A stretch of DNA of 64,000 nucleotides. Source: CAZVEE01 sp964625525. Lineage in GTDB: Bacteria; Pseudomonadota; Alphaproteobacteria; JAJFIK01. Below are positions 35,517-44,409 of this stretch, in pieces. The notes under the pieces were generated by a model. It made no database searches and was not told where the DNA came from. It worked only from the letters and a program-made list of their open reading frames with translations. The position numbers were made by a program, and so were the translations under genes. Each line of letters starts with the position of its first letter. The first letter of the stretch is position 1. The stretch lies in contig CAZVEE010000004.1 in NCBI GenBank assembly GCA_964625525.1, positions 1 to 64,000 of the forward strand, in the 5' to 3' direction.

Positions 35517-36866
35517 TTAAGCCGCGTCAATCTCGGCAATGATCGCGTCCACCACATCGTGGACGAGACTTTCGTTCTCGCCTTCGCCCATGACGCGGAT
35601 CAGCGGCTCGGTTCCGGATTTGCGCACGACGATGCGCCCGGAGCGGCCCAGCTTTTCTTCACCGGCGGTGATGGCGGCTTTCACCGCATCGTGATCCAGC
35701 GGCGAAACATCGCCGCCTGCCGTAAAGCGCACGTTTTTGAGGATCTGGGGATAGGGCTCGAACATGCGGCACACCTCGCTCGCTGGCCGCTTTTCGGTGA
35801 GGATACATGCCAGCACCTGCAGGGCTGCGATAAGGCCGTCACCGGTGGTGGCGTAATCGCTCAGGATCATGTGCCCCGACTGCTCACCGCCGAGATTGTA
35901 GCCGTGGCCGCGCATATGCTCGATCACATAGCGATCGCCCACTTTGGTGCGCACGAGGCCCAGGCCATTGCCTTCCAGATAGCGCTCAAGACCCAGATTG
36001 GACATGACCGTTGCCACGATCCCTGGTGCGCTCAGCCGCCCGGCCTTGTGCCAGGACACGCCCACCAGGGCCATGAGCTGATCGCCATTGACCACCTGCC
36101 CTTTTTCGTCCGCCACGATGACCCGGTCCGCATCCCCATCCAGGGCAATGCCGAGATCGGCACGTGTGTCGCGCACGGTCTGGCACATCAGCGCCGTGTC
36201 GGTGGAGCCGCAGCCTTCATTGATGTTGAAGCCGTCGGGCTTCACGCCGATTGGAATGACTTCCGCACCCAGTTCCCACAGCACCGCCGGGGCAACTTTG
36301 TAAGACGCGCCATGGGCGCAATCGACGACGATGCGTAAGCCTTCCAGGCTTAAGTGCCGGGGGAATGTGGCTTTGGCGAATTCGATATAGCGGGCTTGGG
36401 AGTCTTCAATGCGTTTGACGCGTCCCAGGCGCTCGGGCGCCGCCAGGCCCTCGAAATCATCGGCCACCATGTGGGCTTCAATCTCCTCTTCCACGCTGTC
36501 GGAGAGCTTGAAGCCGTCGGGCCCGAAGAGCTTGATGCCGTTATCCTGATACGGATTGTGGGAGGCCGAGATCATCACGCCGAGATCGGCGCGCAGCGAG
36601 CGCACCAGCATGGCCACCGCCGGTGTGGGCAGCGGGCCGAACAGAAACACGTCCATGCCCACGGCCGTAAAGCCGGCGGTCAGCGCCGGCTCCAGCATAT
36701 AGCCGGACAGGCGCGTGTCTTTGCCAATCACGACCCGGTGGCGGTGCTCACCGCGGGTAAAGATGCGCCCCGCCGCCATGCCCACTTTCAGGATCGTCGC
36801 CGGATCCATGGGGGCTTTGTTGGACTGGCCACGAATACCGTCGGTTCCGAAAAACTGGCGTGCCAT
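35517..36866 (-). CDS. glmM: Phosphoglucosamine mutase
   Basis: The protein has 449 residues. The start KFGTDGIRG-type reads FFGTDGIRGQSN, the phosphoserine site is MISASHNPYQDNG, the metal-binding loop is DGDADRV and the sugar loop is GGEQSGH; the C-terminal phosphate-binding segment is VRKSGTEPLIRVM. It converts glucosamine-6-phosphate to glucosamine-1-phosphate for UDP-GlcNAc. It starts 4 bp after the glmS stop, so the two consecutive pathway steps are translationally linked. Confidence 0.97.
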   Translation of the reverse strand: MARQFFGTDGIRGQSNKAPMDPATILKVGMAAGRIFTRGEHRHRVVIGKDTRLSGYMLEPALTAGFTAVGMDVFLFGPLPTPAVAMLVRSLRADLGVMISASHNPYQDNGIKLFGPDGFKLSDSVEEEIEAHMVADDFEGLAAPERLGRVKRIEDSQARYIEFAKATFPRHLSLEGLRIVVDCAHGASYKVAPAVLWELGAEVIPIGVKPDGFNINEGCGSTDTALMCQTVRDTRADLGIALDGDADRVIVADEKGQVVNGDQLMALVGVSWHKAGRLSAPGIVATVMSNLGLERYLEGNGLGLVRTKVGDRYVIEHMRGHGYNLGGEQSGHMILSDYATTGDGLIAALQVLACILTEKRPASEVCRMFEPYPQILKNVRFTAGGDVSPLDHDAVKAAITAGEEKLGRSGRIVVRKSGTEPLIRVMGEGENESLVHDVVDAIIAEIDAA

Positions 36867-36870
36867 GAGA

Positions 36871-38691
36871 TCACTCCACCGTCACGGACTTGGCGAGGTT
36901 GCGGGGCTGGTCCACGTCCGTGCCTTTGGCCACGGCTGTGTAATAGGCCAGCAGCTGCATGGGCACCGCGAGCAGCAGCGGTGCGGTCAGCGGATCGGTC
37001 TTGGGGATCTGTACGGTGCGCCAGGCATCGCCGCCGGCCACCGCCAGGCCTTCGGCGTCGGAGATCAGCACCACTTTCCCGCCGCGCGCGATCACTTCCT
37101 GCATGTTGGAGACGGTCTTCTCAAAAAGCGCATCGTGCGGCGCCACGACGATGACCGGCACGTCTTCATCGATGAGTGCGATCGGACCGTGCTTCAGCTC
37201 TCCCGCCGCATAGCCCTCGGCGTGAATATAGGAGATTTCCTTGAGCTTCAGCGCCCCTTCCATAGCGATGGGATAAGCCGTGCCGCGCCCCAGGAACAAC
37301 ACGTCGCGCGCCTTGGCCAGGTCATGACCCAGCTGCTCGAACTGGTCCTCATGTTTCAGCAACTCGGCAATGGCGCCGGGGACTTGTGTCAGCGCCTGCA
37401 TAGCCGCCCGCTCGTCCTCGCTGGACATGACGCCGCGCGCCCGGCCCGCATGGACCGCGAGTGCGGCCAGCACTGCTAACTGGCAAGTAAACGCCTTGGT
37501 GGACGCAACGCCAATTTCCGGTCCCGCATTGGTGGGCAGCACCAGATCCGCGTCCCGCGCGATAGAGGACTCCGGCACATTCACCACCGCCGCCGTAGCC
37601 GCGCCTTGCGCCTTGCAATAGCGCAACGCCGCCAGCGTATCCGCCGTCTCGCCGGACTGGGACACGAACACTGCCAGGTCCCGCGCGCCCACCACCGGCT
37701 CGCGATAGCGGAACTCCGACGCGATATCGATTTCCACCGGCAGCCGCGCCAGCCGTTCAAACCAGTAGCGCGCCGTCAAACCCGCATAGAACGCCGTGCC
37801 GCAGGCGCTCAACGTCATGGCCCGCAGGTCCTCAAAAGCCATCCGGCCGGGCAGATCGATGCGTTGATCGACGGTGTTGAGATAAGTCGCGAGCGTATGG
37901 CCGATCACTTCCGGCTGATCGTGGATTTCCTTCAGCATGAAGTGGCGGTAGTTGCCCTTGCCCACCATGGCCGCGGAAACAGACGTGGTCTGGATTTTCC
38001 GGTCCACCTTGGTGCCCTGGGCGTCACGCACCTCCGCCGTGTCATGGGTGACGACGACCCAGTCGCCCTCTTCCAGATAGCTGATGCGGTTCGTCAACGG
38101 GGCCAGCGCAAAAGCGTCAGACCCCAAAAACATCTCGCCCTCGCCATAGCCCACCACCAGCGGGCTGCCCCGGCGGGCGCCAATCATCAGGTCATCCTCG
38201 CCCTCGAACAACGCGGCGATGGCAAAGGCGCCATGCAGGCGATCCAAGGCCTTGGCCATGGCGTCTTGCGGGCTCGCCCCTGCATTCATTTGTTTGGTCA
38301 CCAGCTGGACGATGACTTCGGTGTCGGTCTCCGTCTCGAAGACGTAACCCTGCGCGCTGAGTTCATCGCGCAAGTCTCGAAAGTTCTCGATGATGCCGTT
38401 GTGCACCAGCGATACTTTAGGCGTCGCATGGGGGTGGGCGTTCGCCACCGAGGGCGCGCCATGAGTGGCCCAGCGGGTGTGGCCAATGCCATTGACGCCT
38501 TCGAGCGGCTCGCGCGCCAGCAGATCTTCCAGATTGACGAGTTTGCCCAGCGCCCGCCGGCGCTCCAGCCGCCCATTGCGGACCACGGCCATGCCGGTGG
38601 AGTCATAGCCCCGGTATTCCAGCCGCCTCAGCGCCTCGCACAGCCGGGGCGCCACTGCGTTCCGGCCGAGAATGCCAACGATACCGCACAT
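36871..38691 (-). CDS. glmS: Glutamine-fructose-6-phosphate aminotransferase (isomerizing)
   Basis: The protein has 606 residues. It begins MCGIVGILG with the N-terminal nucleophile Cys2 of the glutaminase domain, followed by TGMAVV and IGHTRWATHGAPS. Two SIS isomerase domains follow, with CGTAFYAGL, SQSGETADTLAAL and the C-terminal KSVTVE tail. It makes glucosamine-6-phosphate, the committed step of amino-sugar synthesis. RBS GGAAG is at -13. No glmS ribozyme was seen in the leader, as expected outside Firmicutes. Confidence 0.97.
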   Translation of the reverse strand: MCGIVGILGRNAVAPRLCEALRRLEYRGYDSTGMAVVRNGRLERRRALGKLVNLEDLLAREPLEGVNGIGHTRWATHGAPSVANAHPHATPKVSLVHNGIIENFRDLRDELSAQGYVFETETDTEVIVQLVTKQMNAGASPQDAMAKALDRLHGAFAIAALFEGEDDLMIGARRGSPLVVGYGEGEMFLGSDAFALAPLTNRISYLEEGDWVVVTHDTAEVRDAQGTKVDRKIQTTSVSAAMVGKGNYRHFMLKEIHDQPEVIGHTLATYLNTVDQRIDLPGRMAFEDLRAMTLSACGTAFYAGLTARYWFERLARLPVEIDIASEFRYREPVVGARDLAVFVSQSGETADTLAALRYCKAQGAATAAVVNVPESSIARDADLVLPTNAGPEIGVASTKAFTCQLAVLAALAVHAGRARGVMSSEDERAAMQALTQVPGAIAELLKHEDQFEQLGHDLAKARDVLFLGRGTAYPIAMEGALKLKEISYIHAEGYAAGELKHGPIALIDEDVPVIVVAPHDALFEKTVSNMQEVIARGGKVVLISDAEGLAVAGGDAWRTVQIPKTDPLTAPLLLAVPMQLLAYYTAVAKGTDVDQPRNLAKSVTVE

Positions 38692-39250
38692 GTATTTGCT
38701 TCCGATTTAGGACATGAAGAGCGCGCGGATGCGCCGGCTTCGGCACTGCGCTCGGACGTGTGGCGACCACTGCTCTCTGCCAAGCCGCCGTTGGAGGGCG
38801 ATTGAGGTGCCCCGTCGTCATGGCGATGTCATGCCGCAGGAGTCGGCAATTGACTACCGCACGATGTCTGCGCGAGCCTCAAATCAAGTTTCTTTTCAAC
38901 GGTGAAACAATATTGGCCCGGTCTGCGCAAGGGTGCGCCGGTCACAGACTGGCGTGCGGCCGGATTGGCATTGGACAGCCCCGTGCATCCAGGTTATTTC
39001 CTAGTCCCGGTGCTGCGGGCGCGAAATGAGGGGACTATTTCGCGGGATGCAGGCATCGCGACTGGACGCTGGCCGGTTACGCTTGAGCAATCTGACCGGG
39101 CGACACTATCGCCCCAGACGATCAAGCCTAACGTCCCGGTGACTGCGATCCGGTCGCGCGTGATAAAAGACGGGCGTAACAACACAGGCGTGAGCCAGAG
39201 TTTGGCGCGGTGCTGGCGTGGCGGGGTCCTGCAACATGGTTGAGGCGGCG
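38692..39250. other. 559-bp intergenic region between divergent glmS and UDP-xylose synthase genes
   Basis: A plus-strand open frame from 38902 to 39243 (113 codons) exists but has no Shine-Dalgarno and no recognisable product, so it is not called. The region presumably holds the two divergent promoters. I see no tRNA-like or riboswitch-like structure here that I could defend. Confidence 0.45.
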
Positions 39251-40255
39251 ATGCATACGATCAAACGGATCATGATCACCGGAGGCGCAGGGTTCATCGG
39301 TTCGTTCGTATGCGAAAAACTGCTGGAAGACGGACACGAAGTTCTCTGTGTCGATAATTTCTTCACTGGAACGCGGCGCAATGTGCGCCATCTGCTGAGC
39401 AATCCGAATTTCGAGCTGATGCGGCACGATGTGACCGTGCCGCTGCTGGCGGAAGTGGACGAGATCTACAATCTCGCCTGCCCGGCCTCACCGGTGCACT
39501 ATCAGTACGATCCGGTGCAAACCACCAAGACCAGCATTCATGGCGCGATCAACATGCTGGACCTGGCCAAGCGCGTGAAGGCGCGCATTCTCCAGGCCTC
39601 CACCAGCGAAGTCTATGGCGACCCGACCGTTCATCCGCAGGCAGAAGAGTATTGGGGCCATGTGAACCCGATCGGCATTCGCGCCTGTTACGACGAAGGC
39701 AAGCGCGTCGCCGAAACCCTGTTCTTCGATTATCACCGCCAATACCACCTGGCGATCAAGGTAGGGCGGATCTTCAACACTTACGGTCCGCGCATGCAGC
39801 CCAATGACGGGCGCGTGGTGTCTAACTTCATCATGCAGGCCCTGCGCGGCGAGGCGATCACCATCTATGGCGACGGGACGCAGACGCGCTCTTTCTGCTA
39901 TGTGGAAGATCTGGTGGCGGGCCTTATCGGCCTCATGAACAGCGATGAAGCCGTTACCGGCCCCATCAATCTGGGCAATCCCAACGAGTTCACCATTCGC
40001 GAACTCGCCGATCTGATCATTGATATCACCGGGTCCAAATCGGTCATCGAGCATCGGCCGTTGCCCTCTGACGACCCCAAACAGCGTCAGCCGGATATCA
40101 CCCGGGCGCGGACGACGCTGAAATGGGAGCCGAAAATCGGCCTGCGCCACGGTCTGGAACGCACGATCGATTATTTCGAAGATCTCATGCGTCAAAACCT
40201 GTTGCCCGGAATTCCCAGCCGGAAACCCGCTCCGCATATTGAAAAAGCCTTCTGA
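39251..40255 (+). CDS. UDP-glucuronate decarboxylase (UDP-xylose synthase)
   Basis: The protein has 334 residues from ATG 39251. SDR motif TGGAGFIGS, DNFFTGTRRNV, the very characteristic YNLACPASPVHYQ, ASTSEVYGDP, catalytic YDEGKR and RIFNTYGPRM identify a UXS enzyme rather than a 4,6-dehydratase. It decarboxylates UDP-glucuronate to UDP-xylose, so xylose is a likely component of the polymer. It is followed by the initiating glycosyltransferase 258 bp on. Confidence 0.95.
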   Translation: MHTIKRIMITGGAGFIGSFVCEKLLEDGHEVLCVDNFFTGTRRNVRHLLSNPNFELMRHDVTVPLLAEVDEIYNLACPASPVHYQYDPVQTTKTSIHGAINMLDLAKRVKARILQASTSEVYGDPTVHPQAEEYWGHVNPIGIRACYDEGKRVAETLFFDYHRQYHLAIKVGRIFNTYGPRMQPNDGRVVSNFIMQALRGEAITIYGDGTQTRSFCYVEDLVAGLIGLMNSDEAVTGPINLGNPNEFTIRELADLIIDITGSKSVIEHRPLPSDDPKQRQPDITRARTTLKWEPKIGLRHGLERTIDYFEDLMRQNLLPGIPSRKPAPHIEKAF

Positions 40256-40513
40256 ACGGGTTTTATGACCGGGTGAAGGGCCCTTGAGGCACTCGAACCG
40301 CTGGTCGGAGGGTGTATGGGCGGCGGTATGGCTTTCGCGGCCGCTGCGAATCCCCAATAGTCGAGCGATCCGTGCCCAACCCGGCGCGCCGCCGGGCCGG
40401 GAGCATCGCCGCGAGGCCGTGCCGGACAAAAGTGTCTGAAAACGGCCGCAACCGCCCCTTGAGCGCCGGGGCTGTCTCGAACCAAGGCCGCATCAGCGAG
40501 CGGGCGTGACCAT

Positions 40514-42052
40514 TTGGCTGAGCACTCCGTTGGACATACCTCTGCCCTCCCCGCCGCCGGCACCTTGTCGGGGGAACGGCTGAACGCGCCCTCGCGCACT
40601 GTGATGCCGCACACCGTGATGCCGCACACCGTGATGCCGCGGGCTGTGAGAGCCGTGCGCCGTTTGGCCGAGCGCGCGCCGGCCCGCTGGCTTGATGCAC
40701 TGGCGGTCATGGCTGGCGATGCAGCCGCGCTTATCCTCGCCTGGGCGTTGACGGATGGGCTGTTCGGCGGCGGTTCCAGCATTTCCCCCTTTGTGCGCGC
40801 CCATGGCATTACGGTCATGCTGTCGCTCCTCGCCTGGTTTGCATTGGTCGGGCATTACCGGCCCGGCCATGCCTGGCGCGCGGAAACACGCACGGTGGTG
40901 CTGACATTGCTTGCCACCATGGCTTTCCTGGCCTTTGCGGTTGTCGCGAGCGGAGGCGTGTTGAGCCTTCTGCCCGGGGGGGGCGCCTTGGCCCTCAGCA
41001 TCGTTCTGGTGCCGGTCACGCGCCATTGGGTGCGCCACGGGCTGCGGGCGGTGGGACGTTGGCGCATTCCCACGGTCATCGTCGCGCCGCGCGATGACGG
41101 TGAGGCTCTCGCCCGCGCCATGGCCGCCGATGCCGCCTGCGGTTATGACGTTTTAGAAATCGTCAGTCCGGATACGGTCTATCGGCCGGATCTAGAGGCC
41201 CATCTGCTCGGGCGCTATGGCCGCGACCGGCGTCTCGTATTTCTCGTCTCGCCGCGCGCCGAAGATGGCACGGAGCCGTCGCCGCCAGCCGCGCATGTCC
41301 TGCCGATTTTCACGCGCCATGGTTTTTCCGCCGCTGTCGTGCCAGCTCAGCCCAAGGTGGTTCTGGCCGGGATTGATCTTAATCGTGTCGACGGGCTCGA
41401 TGGCGGTCTCATTGCCCAGGCTGGCCACCGCGCGCCCAGCACCGCGGCGCGAGTGTTGAAACGGGCCGCCGATGTGGTCATGGCGCTGGTCGGACTTGCC
41501 CTCGCGGCGCCCCTGTTTCTACCCATCGCCGCCATGATCCGCTCAGATGGTGGGCCGGTGTTTTTCAGCCAGACGCGCATTGGACGCGGTGGGCGGCTCT
41601 TTGCGTGCCTGAAGTTCCGAACCATGGTGACGGATGCGTCGGCCCGGCTGGAGGCGCTTCTGGCCAGCGACCCGAATGCGGCCGAGGAATGGGCGCGTGA
41701 CCAGAAACTGAAAAGCGATCCCCGCGTCACGGCCATGGGGGAGTTCCTGCGCAAGACGAGCCTCGATGAACTGCCGCAGCTGCTCAACATTCTCCGTGGC
41801 GAAATGAGCTTGGTGGGTCCGCGGCCGGTGGTCCCCGACGAATTGGCGCGATACGGCGCCTCGGCGCCTTACTATTTGGCGGTGCGCCCGGGCCTGACGG
41901 GGCTATGGCAGGTCAGTGGGCGGAATAATACGACTTATGATGAGCGGGTTATGTTTGACGTAACCTATGTACTCAACTGGTCCTTCTGGAAGGATTGTAT
42001 CATCGTGATGCGGACGATGTCCGAAGTGCTCTGGCGGCGCAGTGGGTTTTAG
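40514..42052 (+). CDS. WbaP-type polyprenyl-phosphate sugar-1-phosphate transferase
   Basis: The protein has 512 residues from TTG 40514; three in-frame ATGs inside a tandem repeat (40604, 40619, 40634) are alternative starts, and the first 30-40 residues are low complexity. Four N-terminal membrane helices lead into a degenerate nucleotide-binding middle domain. The C-terminal catalytic domain has KRAADVVMALVGL, PVFFSQTRIGRGG, LKFRTMV, the Asp-Glu pair in SLDELPQLLNIL, GEMSLVGPRP and RPGLTGLWQVSGRN. It starts repeat-unit synthesis by loading a sugar-phosphate on undecaprenyl phosphate. Galactose-1-P or glucose-1-P is the usual substrate. Confidence 0.94.
   Translation: MAEHSVGHTSALPAAGTLSGERLNAPSRTVMPHTVMPHTVMPRAVRAVRRLAERAPARWLDALAVMAGDAAALILAWALTDGLFGGGSSISPFVRAHGITVMLSLLAWFALVGHYRPGHAWRAETRTVVLTLLATMAFLAFAVVASGGVLSLLPGGGALALSIVLVPVTRHWVRHGLRAVGRWRIPTVIVAPRDDGEALARAMAADAACGYDVLEIVSPDTVYRPDLEAHLLGRYGRDRRLVFLVSPRAEDGTEPSPPAAHVLPIFTRHGFSAAVVPAQPKVVLAGIDLNRVDGLDGGLIAQAGHRAPSTAARVLKRAADVVMALVGLALAAPLFLPIAAMIRSDGGPVFFSQTRIGRGGRLFACLKFRTMVTDASARLEALLASDPNAAEEWARDQKLKSDPRVTAMGEFLRKTSLDELPQLLNILRGEMSLVGPRPVVPDELARYGASAPYYLAVRPGLTGLWQVSGRNNTTYDERVMFDVTYVLNWSFWKDCIIVMRTMSEVLWRRSGF
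40601..40642 (+). repeat. 15-bp tandem repeat with start codons
   Basis: GTGATGCCGCACACC occurs at 40601-40615 and 40616-40630, followed by a 12-base partial copy GTGATGCCGCGG. Each unit encodes VMPHT in frame with the transferase and carries one GTG and one ATG. Unit length is a multiple of three, so copy-number change keeps the frame. Confidence 0.9.
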
Positions 42053-42257
42053 ACCCTTAGCGGTGCCATCCGGACTGGACCGACGGATCGCGTCGGATCC
42101 GACGTTGGACGAACGGAATGCCGTTTTTGTGTGTCGTGCGGCGGCACGACAGGGTGGCCGTCTATTTCGTGTCTCAATACGTTGGTGAGGTTTGCGTCAG
42201 TGGTGTAAGCGCGCCCGGCCTGGCACACAGGGACCGGACGTGTGTAGGAGATGACAG

Positions 42258-43277
42258 ATGACAGTGCTCGTAACCGGCGGGGCCGGCTATATTGGCAGTC
42301 ACATGGCCCACACTCTCGTCGAGAAAGGCGAGCACGTGGTGGTTGTGGACGATCTCTCCCGCGGTGACCGCTCTCTCGTGCCTTTGGGGGCTGAATTCGT
42401 GCCGGGCTGCGTGGGCGATCCCCGGGTTCTGGAACGGATCTTCCGCAGTTATCCCATTGATGCGGTGATTCATTTCGCCGGTTATCTGATCGTGTCGGAA
42501 TCCATGCAGGATCCGATGCTCTATTATGAGCGCAACACCACGATTTCCCGCACACTGATCGAGGCCTGTGTGGCCCATGACGTGGACAAGATCATCTTCT
42601 CGTCCACCGCGTCGGTCTATGGCGCTCCGACCATGACGCCCACGGCCGAGACGGCCCCGATCCGGCCCATCTCGCCTTATGGCCGGTCTAAGTTGATGAC
42701 CGAAATGATGCTGGAGGATGCCTGCGCGGCGCATGGCCTGCGCTCGGTCTTCTTGCGGTATTTCAATGTGGCCGGCGCCGATCCGCGCGGACGCACGGGG
42801 CAGATCTCACGCACGCCGACCCATTTGATCAAGATCGCGTCGCAGGTGGCGCTGGGTTTGCGCTCACGCCTGTCCGTCTACGGAACCGATTATCCGACGG
42901 CGGATGGAACCTGTGTACGCGACTATATTCATGTGTCGGACCTGGTGGCAGCGCATGATCTGGCGCTGGAATATCTGCGCGCCGGAGAGCCGTCCACGGT
43001 CTTTAACTGCGGTTATGGGCAGGGTTATTCCGTGCTCGATGTGATCAATGCTTTCGAACGGGTCATGGGTTCTGCTCTGCCCACGCAGGTCGCGCCGCGC
43101 CGGGCGGGCGACCCACCGGCCCTTGTGGCCGATGCCAGCCTGTTGAGCCGGACGCTCGGGTGGCGCCCGCTTTATGATGATCTGGAATACATCATTGAAA
43201 CCGCGCTCGCCTGGGAACGGGCGACGACCGATCCGGTGAAGGCGCCGCGCCGCTACCATCACGCCGTGGTGGCTTAA
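42258..43277 (+). CDS. galE: UDP-glucose 4-epimerase
   Basis: The protein has 339 residues. Motifs are TGGAGYIGSH, HFAGYLIVSESM, FSSTASVYG and catalytic SPYGRSK, then the GalE-typical RYFNVAGADP and GTDYPTADGTCVRDYIHVSDL. AGGAG lies 8 bases before the ATG. It supplies UDP-galactose from UDP-glucose. Its stop codon shares the palindromic TTAA with the stop of the convergent mannose-1-phosphate guanylyltransferase gene. Confidence 0.96.
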   Translation: MTVLVTGGAGYIGSHMAHTLVEKGEHVVVVDDLSRGDRSLVPLGAEFVPGCVGDPRVLERIFRSYPIDAVIHFAGYLIVSESMQDPMLYYERNTTISRTLIEACVAHDVDKIIFSSTASVYGAPTMTPTAETAPIRPISPYGRSKLMTEMMLEDACAAHGLRSVFLRYFNVAGADPRGRTGQISRTPTHLIKIASQVALGLRSRLSVYGTDYPTADGTCVRDYIHVSDLVAAHDLALEYLRAGEPSTVFNCGYGQGYSVLDVINAFERVMGSALPTQVAPRRAGDPPALVADASLLSRTLGWRPLYDDLEYIIETALAWERATTDPVKAPRRYHHAVVA

Positions 43278-44362
43278 AGTTCCGACCGTTTGGCCGCCTT
43301 GAGCTGTTCCACGATGCTTTTCACGGATTGAGCCTTTTCGCGCGTCGTGACAAGCACCGCGTCTTCGGTTTCGATCACCACCACGTCTTCCAGCCCTGCG
43401 ACGGCCACAAGCCGAGACTTCGCGCGCACCAGGCAGCGATGGGCATCGTGCAGCACCACGTCACCGCTGACGGCGTTGGCTTGCCCATCCTTGTCCGCCA
43501 CATCGTAGATCGCGGCCCAGGATCCCACATCGTTCCAGCCCATATCCACCGGTACCACCGCCGCCCGGTCGGTGCGCTCCATGACCGCATAGTCGATGGA
43601 ATCCGCGGGGCAATCGGCAAAAATGGCTCGTGCGGGTTTGATGGCCGTATTGCTGCGATCGGCCTCTGCCAAAGCGGCCCGACAAGCCCTCAGGATGTCT
43701 GGGCAGTGGCGCTCCATTTCCTGAAGCAGGGTGTCGGCGCGGGCGGTGAAAATGCCACCGTTCCAGTAGTAAGCCCCCTCTGCCACATAGCGCTCGGCGG
43801 TCGCCTTATCGGGCTTCTCCACAAAGCGGGAGACTTCATATCCGGCCTCGACACTCGCCACGGCCTGGCCGCGGGCGATATAGCCGTAGCCAGTTTCCGC
43901 ATGGCTCGGGACAATGCCATAGGTCACCACGAAGCCCTCCCGCGCCAGCTTGGCCGCGCGGGTGATCGCCTGGTGAAAGGCCGCCTCATCAGTGATGTGG
44001 TGGTCGGCTGGCAGGATCAGGGCCACGCCATCGGGATCATGCTCCGCGATCACGATCGCCGCCAGTGCCACCGCCGGCGCGGTGTTGCGGCCCACGGGCT
44101 CGGCGATCACCGAGTGAGGCGTCACGCCTTGCCGGTCAAGCTGGGCGCGGATCTCCTCCACATGGCGCTCATTGCACACGATCAGCGGATCTGCGAACGC
44201 CAAGTCGGAACTGCGCGTTTCGCCACGCACCCGCGCCACGGTTTCTTGCAACATGGAGTGCTCGGATGTGAGCGCATGCAGTTGCTTGGGATGGTCCCTG
44301 CGCGATGCGGGCCACAGCCGGGACCCCACGCCGCCCGACAGCACGACCGGATACACGTTCAT
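43274..44362 (-). CDS. manC: Mannose-1-phosphate guanylyltransferase
   Basis: The protein has 362 residues. The nucleotide loop is VVLSGGVGSRLWPASR followed by PKQL, and the sugar-phosphate site is FVEKPDKAT. VEPVGRNTAPA-type reads AEPVGRNTAPAVALAA, and CPADSIDYAVME matches the family. It is the short form without the C-terminal phosphomannose isomerase domain; an AGE-type isomerase two genes away may supply that step. It makes GDP-mannose, the substrate of gmd. A phosphomannomutase is not in the window (GlmM-like enzymes sometimes serve). Confidence 0.95.
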   Translation of the reverse strand: MNVYPVVLSGGVGSRLWPASRRDHPKQLHALTSEHSMLQETVARVRGETRSSDLAFADPLIVCNERHVEEIRAQLDRQGVTPHSVIAEPVGRNTAPAVALAAIVIAEHDPDGVALILPADHHITDEAAFHQAITRAAKLAREGFVVTYGIVPSHAETGYGYIARGQAVASVEAGYEVSRFVEKPDKATAERYVAEGAYYWNGGIFTARADTLLQEMERHCPDILRACRAALAEADRSNTAIKPARAIFADCPADSIDYAVMERTDRAAVVPVDMGWNDVGSWAAIYDVADKDGQANAVSGDVVLHDAHRCLVRAKSRLVAVAGLEDVVVIETEDAVLVTTREKAQSVKSIVEQLKAAKRSEL

Positions 44363-44409
44363 AATCGCCTCAATCCTTGCCCCCGAAGGCCGTCCACAGT
44401 CCCTACGAT

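Noticed and set aside
36871..38750. glmS ribozyme in the glmS leader
   Set aside because: The leader to the glmS start is short and lacks any recognisable ribozyme core; such ribozymes are found in Firmicutes.
37606..38805. 399-codon plus-strand frame
   Set aside because: Antisense to glmS; no independent coding support.
38902..39243. 113-codon plus-strand frame upstream of the UDP-xylose synthase
   Set aside because: No ribosome-binding site and no recognisable product; kept only as a note.
40380..40396. CCCGGC/GCCGGG hairpin
   Set aside because: Short and expected by chance in very G+C-rich DNA; no T-tract.
42133..42150. GTCGTGC/GCACGAC hairpin as a terminator of the WbaP-type gene
   Set aside because: Perfect stem but no T-tract on either strand and 80 bp past the stop; not called.
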